Source of the DNA: an uncultured bacterium
GTDB taxonomy: Bacteria > Bacteroidota > Bacteroidia > Bacteroidales > Bacteroidaceae
Direction: 5' to 3'
Length of the DNA stretch: 34,140 nt
Assembly (NCBI GenBank): GCA_945869305.1
Contig: CAMBOH010000013.1
Coordinates: forward strand, 1 to 34,140
The translations under genes were made by a program, and so were the position numbers. Every line of letters starts with the position of its first letter. The first letter of the stretch is position 1. Under the pieces are notes generated by a model. It had not been told where the DNA came from and did not search any database. It worked only from the letters and a program-made list of their open reading frames with translations. Shown here one piece after another: positions 27,885 to 34,140 of this stretch.

Positions 27885-28889
27885 TTACGCTTCCGTCCCG
27901 AGCAACTTGGCCAACGCCTCCGTTGTCAGGTTTCGGATGGTACGTTCAGGATGATGTTCGAGCAGTGCCTGTTGCAGGCATTCGGGGGTAAAGGTATTTC
28001 CTGCAAAGGTTTGGTTGAATGTTTCCTGGGCCAGTCCCAGTTCGAAGAAGTCGCCCGCCAGTGTGACGCGTTCGATGAGCGTGCCGCGCAGGGCAAAGTG
28101 GAGGGCCAGTGTGCCGCATCCCTCGATGCGTGCTTCGCGACACACGTCCGACAGTGCGCTCTGGCCGTACAGGTAGGTCGGGTCGTAGTAGTCCTGCTCG
28201 ATTTGCTCGATTTCCTTCACGGCGCGGTCATCCAATTCGATGCTCCGGTCACACAGCAGGTGGCGCAGCCTCACGCGCAGTTCGTCTACACCAAATGTCA
28301 GGTGGTCCTTCAGCAAGGCCACGCGGCTGCGCACGCTCTTCACGCCCTTGGCCTGCAGTTTCGACACGTCGGGATGCAGTGCACCCTGCATGAGCCGCGG
28401 ATTGGTGTCGTAGAGCATGGTGCCGTGCACGATGTTGCGGTTGGGGAGGTGGTAGAAGGCATTGCCGCAGATTTTTCCGCCGTCGCGCAGCACGATGTCG
28501 TTGCGTCCCGACAGCTCCACGTCAGCTCCCAGCTTGTTGAGCGCACGGGCCACCTCTTCGGCATATTCCACAAACAGAGGTTCCACAGCCCCTTCGCCCG
28601 TAATCAGGCTCCACATGATGTTGCGGCTGTCGGCGAATATGGCGCCGCCTCCGCTTTTGCGCCTCACCACGTCGATGCCTTCCCTGCGGCAGAAGTCCAG
28701 GTCGACTTCCTGGTGTGCCACCTGGTTGCGTCCCATGACCACGGTCGGCCCGAGTTGCCAGGAGAAGAGGTAGTTGCCGACAGGCAATGTCTGGGCAATG
28801 TATTCTTCGGCCGCGAGATAGAAGGGGGCTCGCCGATGTTCGGTGTAGGAGGGGAGCTCCACGAAGCAGGCGGGGAAATGTTGTTCCAT
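27885..28889 (-). CDS. lplA: lipoate-protein ligase
   Basis: LplA activates lipoate with ATP and attaches it to lipoyl domains. The 334-aa protein has the ligase core: LGPTVVMGRNQVAHQEVD, the lipoyl-AMP motif RRKSGGGAIFADSRNIMWS, KICGNAFYH and HGTMLYDT, then the C-terminal LplA accessory domain (about residues 250-334). The frame is open to 28949, but a full promoter (28920-28950) lies inside that extension, so the ATG at 28889 is the true start. It is the first gene of the glycine cleavage block, so GcvH is its obvious substrate. Confidence 0.94.
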   Translation of the reverse strand: MEQHFPACFVELPSYTEHRRAPFYLAAEEYIAQTLPVGNYLFSWQLGPTVVMGRNQVAHQEVDLDFCRREGIDVVRRKSGGGAIFADSRNIMWSLITGEGAVEPLFVEYAEEVARALNKLGADVELSGRNDIVLRDGGKICGNAFYHLPNRNIVHGTMLYDTNPRLMQGALHPDVSKLQAKGVKSVRSRVALLKDHLTFGVDELRVRLRHLLCDRSIELDDRAVKEIEQIEQDYYDPTYLYGQSALSDVCREARIEGCGTLALHFALRGTLIERVTLAGDFFELGLAQETFNQTFAGNTFTPECLQQALLEHHPERTIRNLTTEALAKLLGTEA

Positions 28890-28919
28890 GGCGTGCAGTG
28901 CTGAATGGTTTATGCGCGA

Positions 28920-28950
28920 CAAAAGTAGTAAAACATTACGTACGGCCAAA
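28920..28950 (-). promoter_or_regulatory. lplA-gcv promoter, TTTG-N19-TACTTTTG
   Basis: TTTG (28950-28947) and TACTTTTG (28927-28920) on the minus strand are exactly 19 nt apart. Initiation near 28916 gives a leader of about 26 nt to the ATG at 28889. It probably drives lplA and at least gcvT. Confidence 0.8.
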
Positions 28951-28981
28951 AATTAACCCCTGATTTATTTTTTAGGTGTTG

Positions 28982-29056
28982 GGAGCGGACCTGGAGCGCA
29001 GGTTGTGGCCCGCTGCGGATTAAGCGGGTTGCCAGCCAGCGCTCCCTGTCCGCTCC
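28982..29056. repeat. multi-helix GC-rich structured element
   Basis: GGAGCGGAC (28982-28990) pairs with GTCCGCTCC (29048-29056). GGAGCG (28993-28998) pairs with CGCTCC (29040-29045). CCCGCT (29009-29014) pairs with AGCGGG (29023-29028). These nested helices give an extended rod with an internal bulge. It lies between the M60 terminator and the lplA promoter and belongs to neither gene by position. Confidence 0.55.
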
Positions 29057-29063
29057 ATTGGGC

Positions 29064-29114
29064 TGAAAAAGGTCACTGTCTGAGGGCGACATCCGCCGTC
29101 CAGACAGTGACCTT
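29064..29114 (-). terminator. M60 protease gene terminator
   Basis: AAGGTCACTGTCTG (29069-29082) pairs perfectly over 14 bp with 29101-29114; inside, GGCG pairs with CGCC. On the minus strand the stem is followed by TTTTT (including 29064-29068 region), a classic intrinsic terminator. It is 68 bp past the stop codon. Confidence 0.8.
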
Positions 29115-29120
29115 ATGCAC

Positions 29121-29169
29121 TTTAGACTTTTAGACTCTTAGACTTTTAAACTTTTAGACTTTTAAACTT
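29121..29169. repeat. TTAGACTTT-unit array
   Basis: About five copies of a 9-10-bp word (TTAGACTTT, TTAGACTCT, TTTAAACTT) run in tandem between the M60 stop codon and its terminator. It will be in the 3' UTR of the protease mRNA. It resembles the other short-unit arrays at 18891, 21426 and 26619 in style but not in sequence. Confidence 0.75.
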
Positions 29170-29181
29170 GACTCGCAGCCC

Positions 29182-31902
29182 TTAGTTCGGGAACTGCGGA
29201 CGCTGCTGGAGCAGTGTCGGCACATTCGAGATGTCCTCTACCATGCCCTCGGGCATCGTCTTGATTTCGCCGTTGTCAACGAGTTCCTGCATGTCGGCCT
29301 TGAACTCCTCATACATTTCGGGGGTGATGATCATCCACTTGTTGCCGTAGTCGCCGATGCGCATGGCAATCTGGCGGAAGAAGCCCCAGCGTTCGAAGTA
29401 GGGCAGGAGGTTGTAGCCCGTGATGCGCGAAACCTTGCGCACCCAGTTCATCATGAAGGGAGCCGAGTTCTGATACCAGTGGTTGCCCTCGATGAGGTAC
29501 TCCTTGGTAATCCAGCAGCTCGTGGGATATTCGCTCTTGAACTGCGTGTACTTGCCGTTCTTGTTGTTGTTCATGGCCGAGGCGAGCAGCTCATACTTGT
29601 CTGCGCCGCCCTGCTTTTCGACCTGCGAGCCGTTCTCGAAGTCGTTCTGGCGCAAGCTCTCGTACCAGTCCTTGGCGATGTCGGGCACACCGTGCTGCAC
29701 GAAGTAGTCATACACGAACAGGAAGGGGCAGAGCGTTTCGCCTACACCCACCTCGTGGATGGAAACCGCCTTGGCGGGGTTGTTCTTGTACTGCGTGATG
29801 GTCGAGTCCTTCATGGTCAGGGCGAAGTCGCGCAACGCCTTGCTCTTCAGTTCGCTGGCGTTGGTGTAGGCCAGATGGCGCATATGGCTCTTCAGCGAGG
29901 GCGTGTTGCCATCGTAGCTGGCGCAAACGGTCGAGTAGTCATGGTCTACGAAGATGCGGCGGGCATTGGCATACTGGCTGTTGGGCTTGGGGGTACCGTC
30001 GTTCGAACCGGTCATGCGGTTGTTCGAATAGCCCATGCGCATGATGTTGTAGTAGGAGTTCATGTTGTTGCTCACTTCGCCGAGTCCCGACCAGCAGAAG
30101 TAAGGCAGCATCTGGTGTTGGTGTCCCCATTCGTGGGAGAGACCCCAGATGACGTCTTCGTCGTTCATCACCAGCGTCTTGCAGTTCAGCACGCGCGGTT
30201 CCTGGTCCACGTGGAACGACACGCCGAGTCCGCCCTGGAACATGTAGTAGGTAAAGTTCACATAGGCACTCGTGCGGTTGTCAGGTCGGCGGTCATACTT
30301 GCCCAGACCCAGCAGGTTGTGTTCCCAGATGGCAAGAGAGTCCATTATGTGGATAAACTGGCGGTAGCCCAGCGAACCGTCGATGGCCAGACAGTTGCCG
30401 TAGAGACCCTTGGAGGATACAGAGGGGAAGTCGTCGCGCACGCCGCGGGTGGTCCAGATGGAGTGGACGGCGTTGCCCACAACGTCAATACACATATTGG
30501 GAGCCTTGGCACACATCTCGTGCATCTCGTCGTTGGTCTTGTCGAGGCTCAGGTAGCCGTTCACCTCGCCGTCGATGAAGTGCACCTTGATGTCGGGCTG
30601 CAGTTCGGGGTTCACGTCAGCATAGTAGCAGATGTAGGCCAGACCGTCGTAGGCAAAGGGGTAGTCGATGAGGTTAAAGCCGTTGCGCAGGGTGTAGCTG
30701 AACTGTTGCGGATTTCCGCCGTCAAAGTTGCCGCTGCATTTTCCTTCATACCAGGCAGTAACGTGCATCGGCAGCGATGTGCCTTCGGGCAGTCCGCTCA
30801 CGGCAATGGCCTGCTTGCCCTTGCGAATGTTGATGCCCGTTACGCCCTGGTTCTGGTCGTAGAGCTTGCCCGGTGCGTTCATCTCGTCCGAGAAGGCCTG
30901 CGGCGAGGTGCGGCACTTGTAGGTGGCCACGCGGTAGTTCATGTCGTAGGTCTTGTCGTAGAGTTTCTGGGCCAGATGGGCCACATATTCGTCGTCGATA
31001 TTGTCGATGTCGGCCTGGGTCACACCATCGCGCAGCTGCGTCAGCGCATCATCGGCAAAGATGCCGAAGAGTTCCTTCCGCTTGTCGATGAAGAACTGCA
31101 TTTCGGCGCAGGATGCATACGGGCCGCCCCCGCCGTCCGTGTAGCCGGTGAGCACCTTGAACTGTACGGCAACGGGGTTCTTCAGTCCACCCTTGAAGTC
31201 AACGCGGTGGGCACCGCCGTTGAAGCCGAAGTCAACCGTCTGGTTCAGCACGAAGTCGGCGTCGCCTTCACACTTGGTGTAAATCTCCACCTTGCCGAAG
31301 TTACCGTTGCTGCCGCCCTTCTGGCGGGTCACGTAGTTCACATAGTCAATCAGCTCCACGTCTTTGAAGTTGTAGGTCAGGATGGCGGGGTTGTCCTCGC
31401 CGATCTTGTCCGACCACTTGCTGTGGTAGATGGTCGAGAGGTCGCCGTCGATTGACTTGGAGGCATCGCTGTTGGCGTCCTGATGGGTGTTGTCGGTAGC
31501 CGAGGCCACTTTCACCGGTTCGTCCTGCGTCATGTCTCTGGCACCCTCATAGCGGGTCTGCGTGATGGAGAGTGTTTCGCTGAGTCCTTTTTCAGCGTTG
31601 CCGAACACCACCTGTCCCACACGGCTCTGGACGTTTTCGTTCATGGCAAGGTGGATGTACACGGTGCCATTGTCGGCCTTGCGCACGGTTATCCACTCGG
31701 CATCGGTCGTGGCTGTGAAGTCCACGTTGGCCGTAATATCATAGCACAAGGTGCGTTCGCGGTAGCTCACCGTCTGCTTGTGCGGTGCCACGATGACGGG
31801 GTAGGCATCGTCGGCCAATTTCACCTGTGCGTCGGCGGGCTGGCAATTCAACATGGCTGCCAATGCCAAAGCACTGAAACTGATGTATTTTGTTATTTTC
31901 AT
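29182..31902 (-). CDS. secreted M60-family metallopeptidase with BACON and F5/8C domains
   Basis: The 906-aa protein carries a signal peptide (about residues 1-25, ending ADA). A BACON domain (about 33-118, ending LSITQTRYEG) is followed by an F5/8 type C discoidin-like carbohydrate-binding domain (about 125-275, with SIDGDLSTIYHSKW and KVEIYTK). The M60/enhancin catalytic region has the gluzincin motif H590-E-W-G-H594 and the third ligand E609 in GLGEV. This order matches the mucin-directed O-glycopeptidases of gut Bacteroides (BT4244 type), which cut glycoproteins next to O-glycans outside the cell. Its substrate here is inferred. The LRR gene lies 192 bp upstream on the same strand. Confidence 0.92.
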   Translation of the reverse strand: MKITKYISFSALALAAMLNCQPADAQVKLADDAYPVIVAPHKQTVSYRERTLCYDITANVDFTATTDAEWITVRKADNGTVYIHLAMNENVQSRVGQVVFGNAEKGLSETLSITQTRYEGARDMTQDEPVKVASATDNTHQDANSDASKSIDGDLSTIYHSKWSDKIGEDNPAILTYNFKDVELIDYVNYVTRQKGGSNGNFGKVEIYTKCEGDADFVLNQTVDFGFNGGAHRVDFKGGLKNPVAVQFKVLTGYTDGGGGPYASCAEMQFFIDKRKELFGIFADDALTQLRDGVTQADIDNIDDEYVAHLAQKLYDKTYDMNYRVATYKCRTSPQAFSDEMNAPGKLYDQNQGVTGINIRKGKQAIAVSGLPEGTSLPMHVTAWYEGKCSGNFDGGNPQQFSYTLRNGFNLIDYPFAYDGLAYICYYADVNPELQPDIKVHFIDGEVNGYLSLDKTNDEMHEMCAKAPNMCIDVVGNAVHSIWTTRGVRDDFPSVSSKGLYGNCLAIDGSLGYRQFIHIMDSLAIWEHNLLGLGKYDRRPDNRTSAYVNFTYYMFQGGLGVSFHVDQEPRVLNCKTLVMNDEDVIWGLSHEWGHQHQMLPYFCWSGLGEVSNNMNSYYNIMRMGYSNNRMTGSNDGTPKPNSQYANARRIFVDHDYSTVCASYDGNTPSLKSHMRHLAYTNASELKSKALRDFALTMKDSTITQYKNNPAKAVSIHEVGVGETLCPFLFVYDYFVQHGVPDIAKDWYESLRQNDFENGSQVEKQGGADKYELLASAMNNNKNGKYTQFKSEYPTSCWITKEYLIEGNHWYQNSAPFMMNWVRKVSRITGYNLLPYFERWGFFRQIAMRIGDYGNKWMIITPEMYEEFKADMQELVDNGEIKTMPEGMVEDISNVPTLLQQRPQFPN

Positions 31903-32020
31903 TTCGAGAAGTAGTTTTGATGTGTATGCCTGAAAGCGGAGCGTCTGTAGATTTCGGGCTCGTGCCGGGAGGCAGTGTTCAGAAGCTGCCCGGACAACTA
32001 CAGTTCACTTGTCTGGTTGG

Positions 32021-32054
32021 TTGGGGAGAACAGTCCGTAAGTCTGCGTTCCCAA
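32021..32054 (-). terminator. weak hairpin after the LRR gene
   Basis: TTGGGGAGAAC (32021-32031) pairs imperfectly with GTTCCCAA (32047-32054) with bulged bases and a 15-nt loop, 41 bp past the LRR stop. No T-tract follows, so some readthrough into the M60 gene is plausible. Confidence 0.3.
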
Positions 32055-32094
32055 CGGCCTTGGACGCTTTTAGGCTGGATAGTTCAGGCTTATC

Positions 32095-33645
32095 TTATAA
32101 TGCCACTTTCTTTCCGTTTACGACATAGACGCCGGCAGGCAGGTTGAGCTGCGTGCCGCCTTCGCATGCCTGGCCTTGCCATTGCAGCGAGCCGTCGGCG
32201 CGGTACACGCGTACAGGCTGTCCCTTTCCTGCAATCACGAGCTGGCGGTTCTGTACGGTCACGTTCAGGGCGTCGCCGGCGGTGGTGGCCGTTTCGATGG
32301 ACGTGGCTTTTTCGCCCACTCTGAAGTGCGTGGTGGTGTATTTCAGGTCAGGATAGTTCGAGCTGGTGATTTCGATGTACACCTCATCGTGCGGCTTCAG
32401 GAAACTGTAGTTGCCGTAGAGCGACACGGCGGTAGGCGTGTAGTAGTCGCCATTCTTGTTCGACGACGAAGCCTTCGAGAGCTGGGCGTATTCCGTCTCT
32501 CCGTTGTTCTTGCCGAAGAAGCTGAACGTAATGGTGTTGCGCTGGTTGTCGGCATCAAACGACCAGTCGGTGAGGTCCACGAAGTAAGCCTCGTCGTTGC
32601 GGTCGTTGTAGGAGGGGCAGAGTGGGGCGTAGTACATGCCATCGGCTGCCTTCTTAAACTTCGAGGAGATGTCGATTTCCTCCGTCTGGGGCAGGTAGCT
32701 GAAGAGTTCGGGCATATAGTCGGCTGTAGGCAGCGAGCTGAAAGTCAGACTGTTACCGCCACACGAGTAGGCGTAGAGCTTGGTCTTGGCGGGGATGGCC
32801 AGCTGTGTCAGCGCGTTGTTCTCGACAGCGAGATAGTTCAGGTCTGAGCTGAGTGAGAGGTCCATCTTGGCGATTTTGTTGCCCGATGCGATGAGCTGTC
32901 TCAGTTCGGGCAGTCCGTTCGCTGCATTTATCGTCAGGCCAGTGATGGCGTTGTCGGCACACATCAATGTCGAGAGCGAGCTGATGTTGGTGAGGTTCAG
33001 AATCTTGATTTTGTTGCCGCTGCACTTCAACACGTCGAGCTGGTCATTGGCAGCCGTGAGTGACACTGTGGTTACGGCGTTGTCGGCGATGTTGAGGTAT
33101 TGCAGCTGCTGGCAGGGCAGGGCGAAGGAGGTGCCCGTCAGTGAGTTCGACTTGAGCTGGTTGCCGGCCACGTTGAGCGTTTCGAGGTCGGGGTTGCCGA
33201 ACTCCGTAACGCTTATTTTGGTCAGTTCGTTACCGGCGCAGTTCAGGTCGGTGAGTTTCTGGCATGACGAGAGGTCGAGTTGCGTGAGCTGGTTGTTCTG
33301 GCAATAGAGCGAGTAGAGGCTGGTCAGCCCCGACACGTCGATGTCGGTCAGCGCGTTGTCGGCACAGATAATGGTTTTGATGGGCGACTGCGAGGTAATG
33401 GTGATGGTTTCGCCCTTCACCTGTCCCTCGATTACCAGATAGGCATCGGCGGTTGGCTCAAAGGTCTGCGTGTTGCCGTCGCCCCAGTCCACCACTGCGC
33501 CGTGTTTGAGCTGGTTGAGCGTCACGCTCACGGTTTCACCCTGCGTCTTGGCCGTAGTGAATTTCACCACGTCCTGTGCCATGACAGCTCCGGGAGCTGC
33601 AAGGGAAGCCAAGAACAGGCTGGCAAGTAGTTGTTTCTTTTTCAT
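32095..33645 (-). CDS. secreted leucine-rich-repeat protein with type-IX-like tail
   Basis: The 516-aa protein has a signal peptide (about residues 1-23, ending VMA), a beta-rich N-terminal domain with VDWGDGNTQTF, and roughly ten LRR units (about 88-310) of the form LxxLxCxxNxLTxLDLSSCxxL, typical of the Bacteroidota extracellular type. A beta domain follows (about 340-440). The last 75 residues (VRVYRADGSLQWQGQ, LNLPAGVYVVNGKKVAL) resemble a type A C-terminal sorting domain of the type IX secretion system, so it is probably exported to the surface. It may be an adhesin or binding protein; the ligand is unknown. A full promoter lies 78 bp upstream, and the M60 gene follows. Confidence 0.88.
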   Translation of the reverse strand: MKKKQLLASLFLASLAAPGAVMAQDVVKFTTAKTQGETVSVTLNQLKHGAVVDWGDGNTQTFEPTADAYLVIEGQVKGETITITSQSPIKTIICADNALTDIDVSGLTSLYSLYCQNNQLTQLDLSSCQKLTDLNCAGNELTKISVTEFGNPDLETLNVAGNQLKSNSLTGTSFALPCQQLQYLNIADNAVTTVSLTAANDQLDVLKCSGNKIKILNLTNISSLSTLMCADNAITGLTINAANGLPELRQLIASGNKIAKMDLSLSSDLNYLAVENNALTQLAIPAKTKLYAYSCGGNSLTFSSLPTADYMPELFSYLPQTEEIDISSKFKKAADGMYYAPLCPSYNDRNDEAYFVDLTDWSFDADNQRNTITFSFFGKNNGETEYAQLSKASSSNKNGDYYTPTAVSLYGNYSFLKPHDEVYIEITSSNYPDLKYTTTHFRVGEKATSIETATTAGDALNVTVQNRQLVIAGKGQPVRVYRADGSLQWQGQACEGGTQLNLPAGVYVVNGKKVAL

Positions 33646-33722
33646 AGAATAGATAGGATATTAAAGACTATTTCGGCTATATGGTGCATGGCTTCGTGTG
33701 GACACACTACACCATGTCGTGG

Positions 33723-33753
33723 CAAATGTAGGGCATTATTTCGTTACCGCAAA
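33723..33753 (-). promoter_or_regulatory. LRR gene promoter, TTTG-N19-TACATTTG
   Basis: TTTG (33753-33750) and TACATTTG (33730-33723) on the minus strand are exactly 19 nt apart, the same geometry as for nagA and lplA. The predicted leader is about 74 nt. It may drive both the LRR and M60 genes. Confidence 0.8.
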
Positions 33754-34047
33754 CAAATGCTTCGGTTTTTTGTTTTCTTTACCCTTTTTGTCGGTTTGCG
33801 GAGTAGAGGTGTAGACAGGAACGTGCTGTATTCCGAATCATGTTTGGAGGGCTCGGTAGCAGGTGTCGGGCTTGTTGGTGTCAGCCTGTCTGGGTTCTCT
33901 TGGCGTTTCACTTTAGGTAGATTCTATGAAGGGGGCTGCTATACATCAGGTCGGGTTGGATATTGGAATTGGGTTTACATATTTTGTAAGTTGAGAAGGG
34001 TCTATGGCGGGTTGTACGACAGCTTTGTTTGAGTTAGCAGCGGGTGG

Positions 34048-34069
34048 AAGGAGCTTATTCCGGCTCCTT
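34048..34069 (+). terminator. terminator-like hairpin near the right edge
   Basis: AAGGAGC (34048-34054) pairs with GCTCCTT (34063-34069) around an 8-nt loop, followed by TATATACG. It could end a minus- or plus-strand transcript whose gene lies outside the window. Confidence 0.4.
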
Positions 34070-34084
34070 TATATACGCATTTTT
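34066..34084. repeat. 19-bp word inverted relative to 308-326
   Basis: These bases are the exact reverse complement of 308-326 (AAAAATGCGTATATAAAGG), 33.7 kb away. Both copies are next to hairpin-rich, gene-free DNA at the two ends of the window. It may be a fragment of a dispersed repeat. Confidence 0.6.
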
Positions 34085-34140
34085 AGTAAGCGTATCCGCG
34101 ATGCTAGTATCTATACATCAAAAAAATATCGCTCAAGCTT

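Larger units (their letters stand above)
33646..34140. other. upstream region of the LRR gene, no gene seen
   Basis: The left end is the LRR promoter and leader. The middle (33760-34040) has a plus-strand open frame of 133 codons that begins over the promoter and shows no recognisable domain, so I reject it. The right end holds a hairpin (34048-34069), a 19-bp word shared inversely with 308-326, and ATACGC/GCGTAT (34073-34078 with 34090-34095). The base composition is more AT-rich than the genes. Confidence 0.5.

Noticed and set aside
29479-31455. 658-codon plus-strand open frame opposite the M60 gene
   Set aside because: It is a shadow of the protease gene, rich in Val, His and Gly as expected from reversed codons, with no promoter or domain.
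33631-34032. 133-codon plus-strand open frame near the right edge
   Set aside because: It starts over the LRR start codon region and promoter, and its translation has no recognisable fold or signal.

Overview
The window looks like chromosomal core DNA of a Bacteroidales bacterium, most likely a GC-rich member of Prevotellaceae. Supporting signs are Bacteroidota-type promoters (TTTG near -33, TAnnTTTG near -7), a DUF4270 lipoprotein, a lipidated TamA-type protein (TamL), a DUF3127 protein, a BACON/F5-8C/M60 mucinase-like protease and a leucine-rich-repeat protein with a type-IX-like tail. I found no rRNA, tRNA, CRISPR array, phage or insertion sequence. Assignments come from motifs and family memory, not database searches.

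Layout. 0.6-8.3 kb is all minus strand: nagA (amino-sugar catabolism), an NhaC-type antiporter, mtgA (peptidoglycan transglycosylase), a DUF3127 OB-fold-like protein, a sugar nucleotidyltransferase, a DUF4270 lipoprotein and a short GT5-like starch-synthase homologue. A divergent promoter region at 8.3-8.6 kb leads to panC-panD (+). 9.9-13.25 kb holds tamL and a WalJ/YycJ-like metallo-hydrolase (-). A 460-bp spacer with a tandem repeat separates these from a secreted GH2 beta-galactosidase (+, 13.7-16.9 kb). Then come prs and a ThiE/TenI-like gene (-), a secreted low-complexity protein (-), and pyrF (+).

21.6-28.9 kb is a nearly self-contained glycine cleavage block on the minus strand: lplA (lipoate ligase), gcvT, gcvH, gcvPA, gcvPB and lpdA. 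It supplies the P (as two subunits), H, T and L proteins plus an enzyme that can lipoylate H. 29.2-33.6 kb holds two exported proteins, the M60 protease and the LRR protein. With the GH2 enzyme they suggest life on host glycans, which is an inference.

The intergenic DNA is unusually structured. Most gene ends have a long, perfect or near-perfect inverted repeat, several with loops near 40 nt. A 28-bp REP-like palindrome recurs after minus-strand genes. Four spacers carry arrays of short AT-rich units, two of them with the same unit. The TamL/GH2 spacer contains an exact 100-bp duplication. Promoter boxes settle several starts, for example lplA at 28889, and suggest an almost leaderless tamL mRNA. 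I found no clearly new multi-gene system. The best leads are the repeat families, the DUF3127 protein with an SSB-like acidic tip, and the conserved-looking group of DUF4270, short GT5 and nucleotidyltransferase genes.
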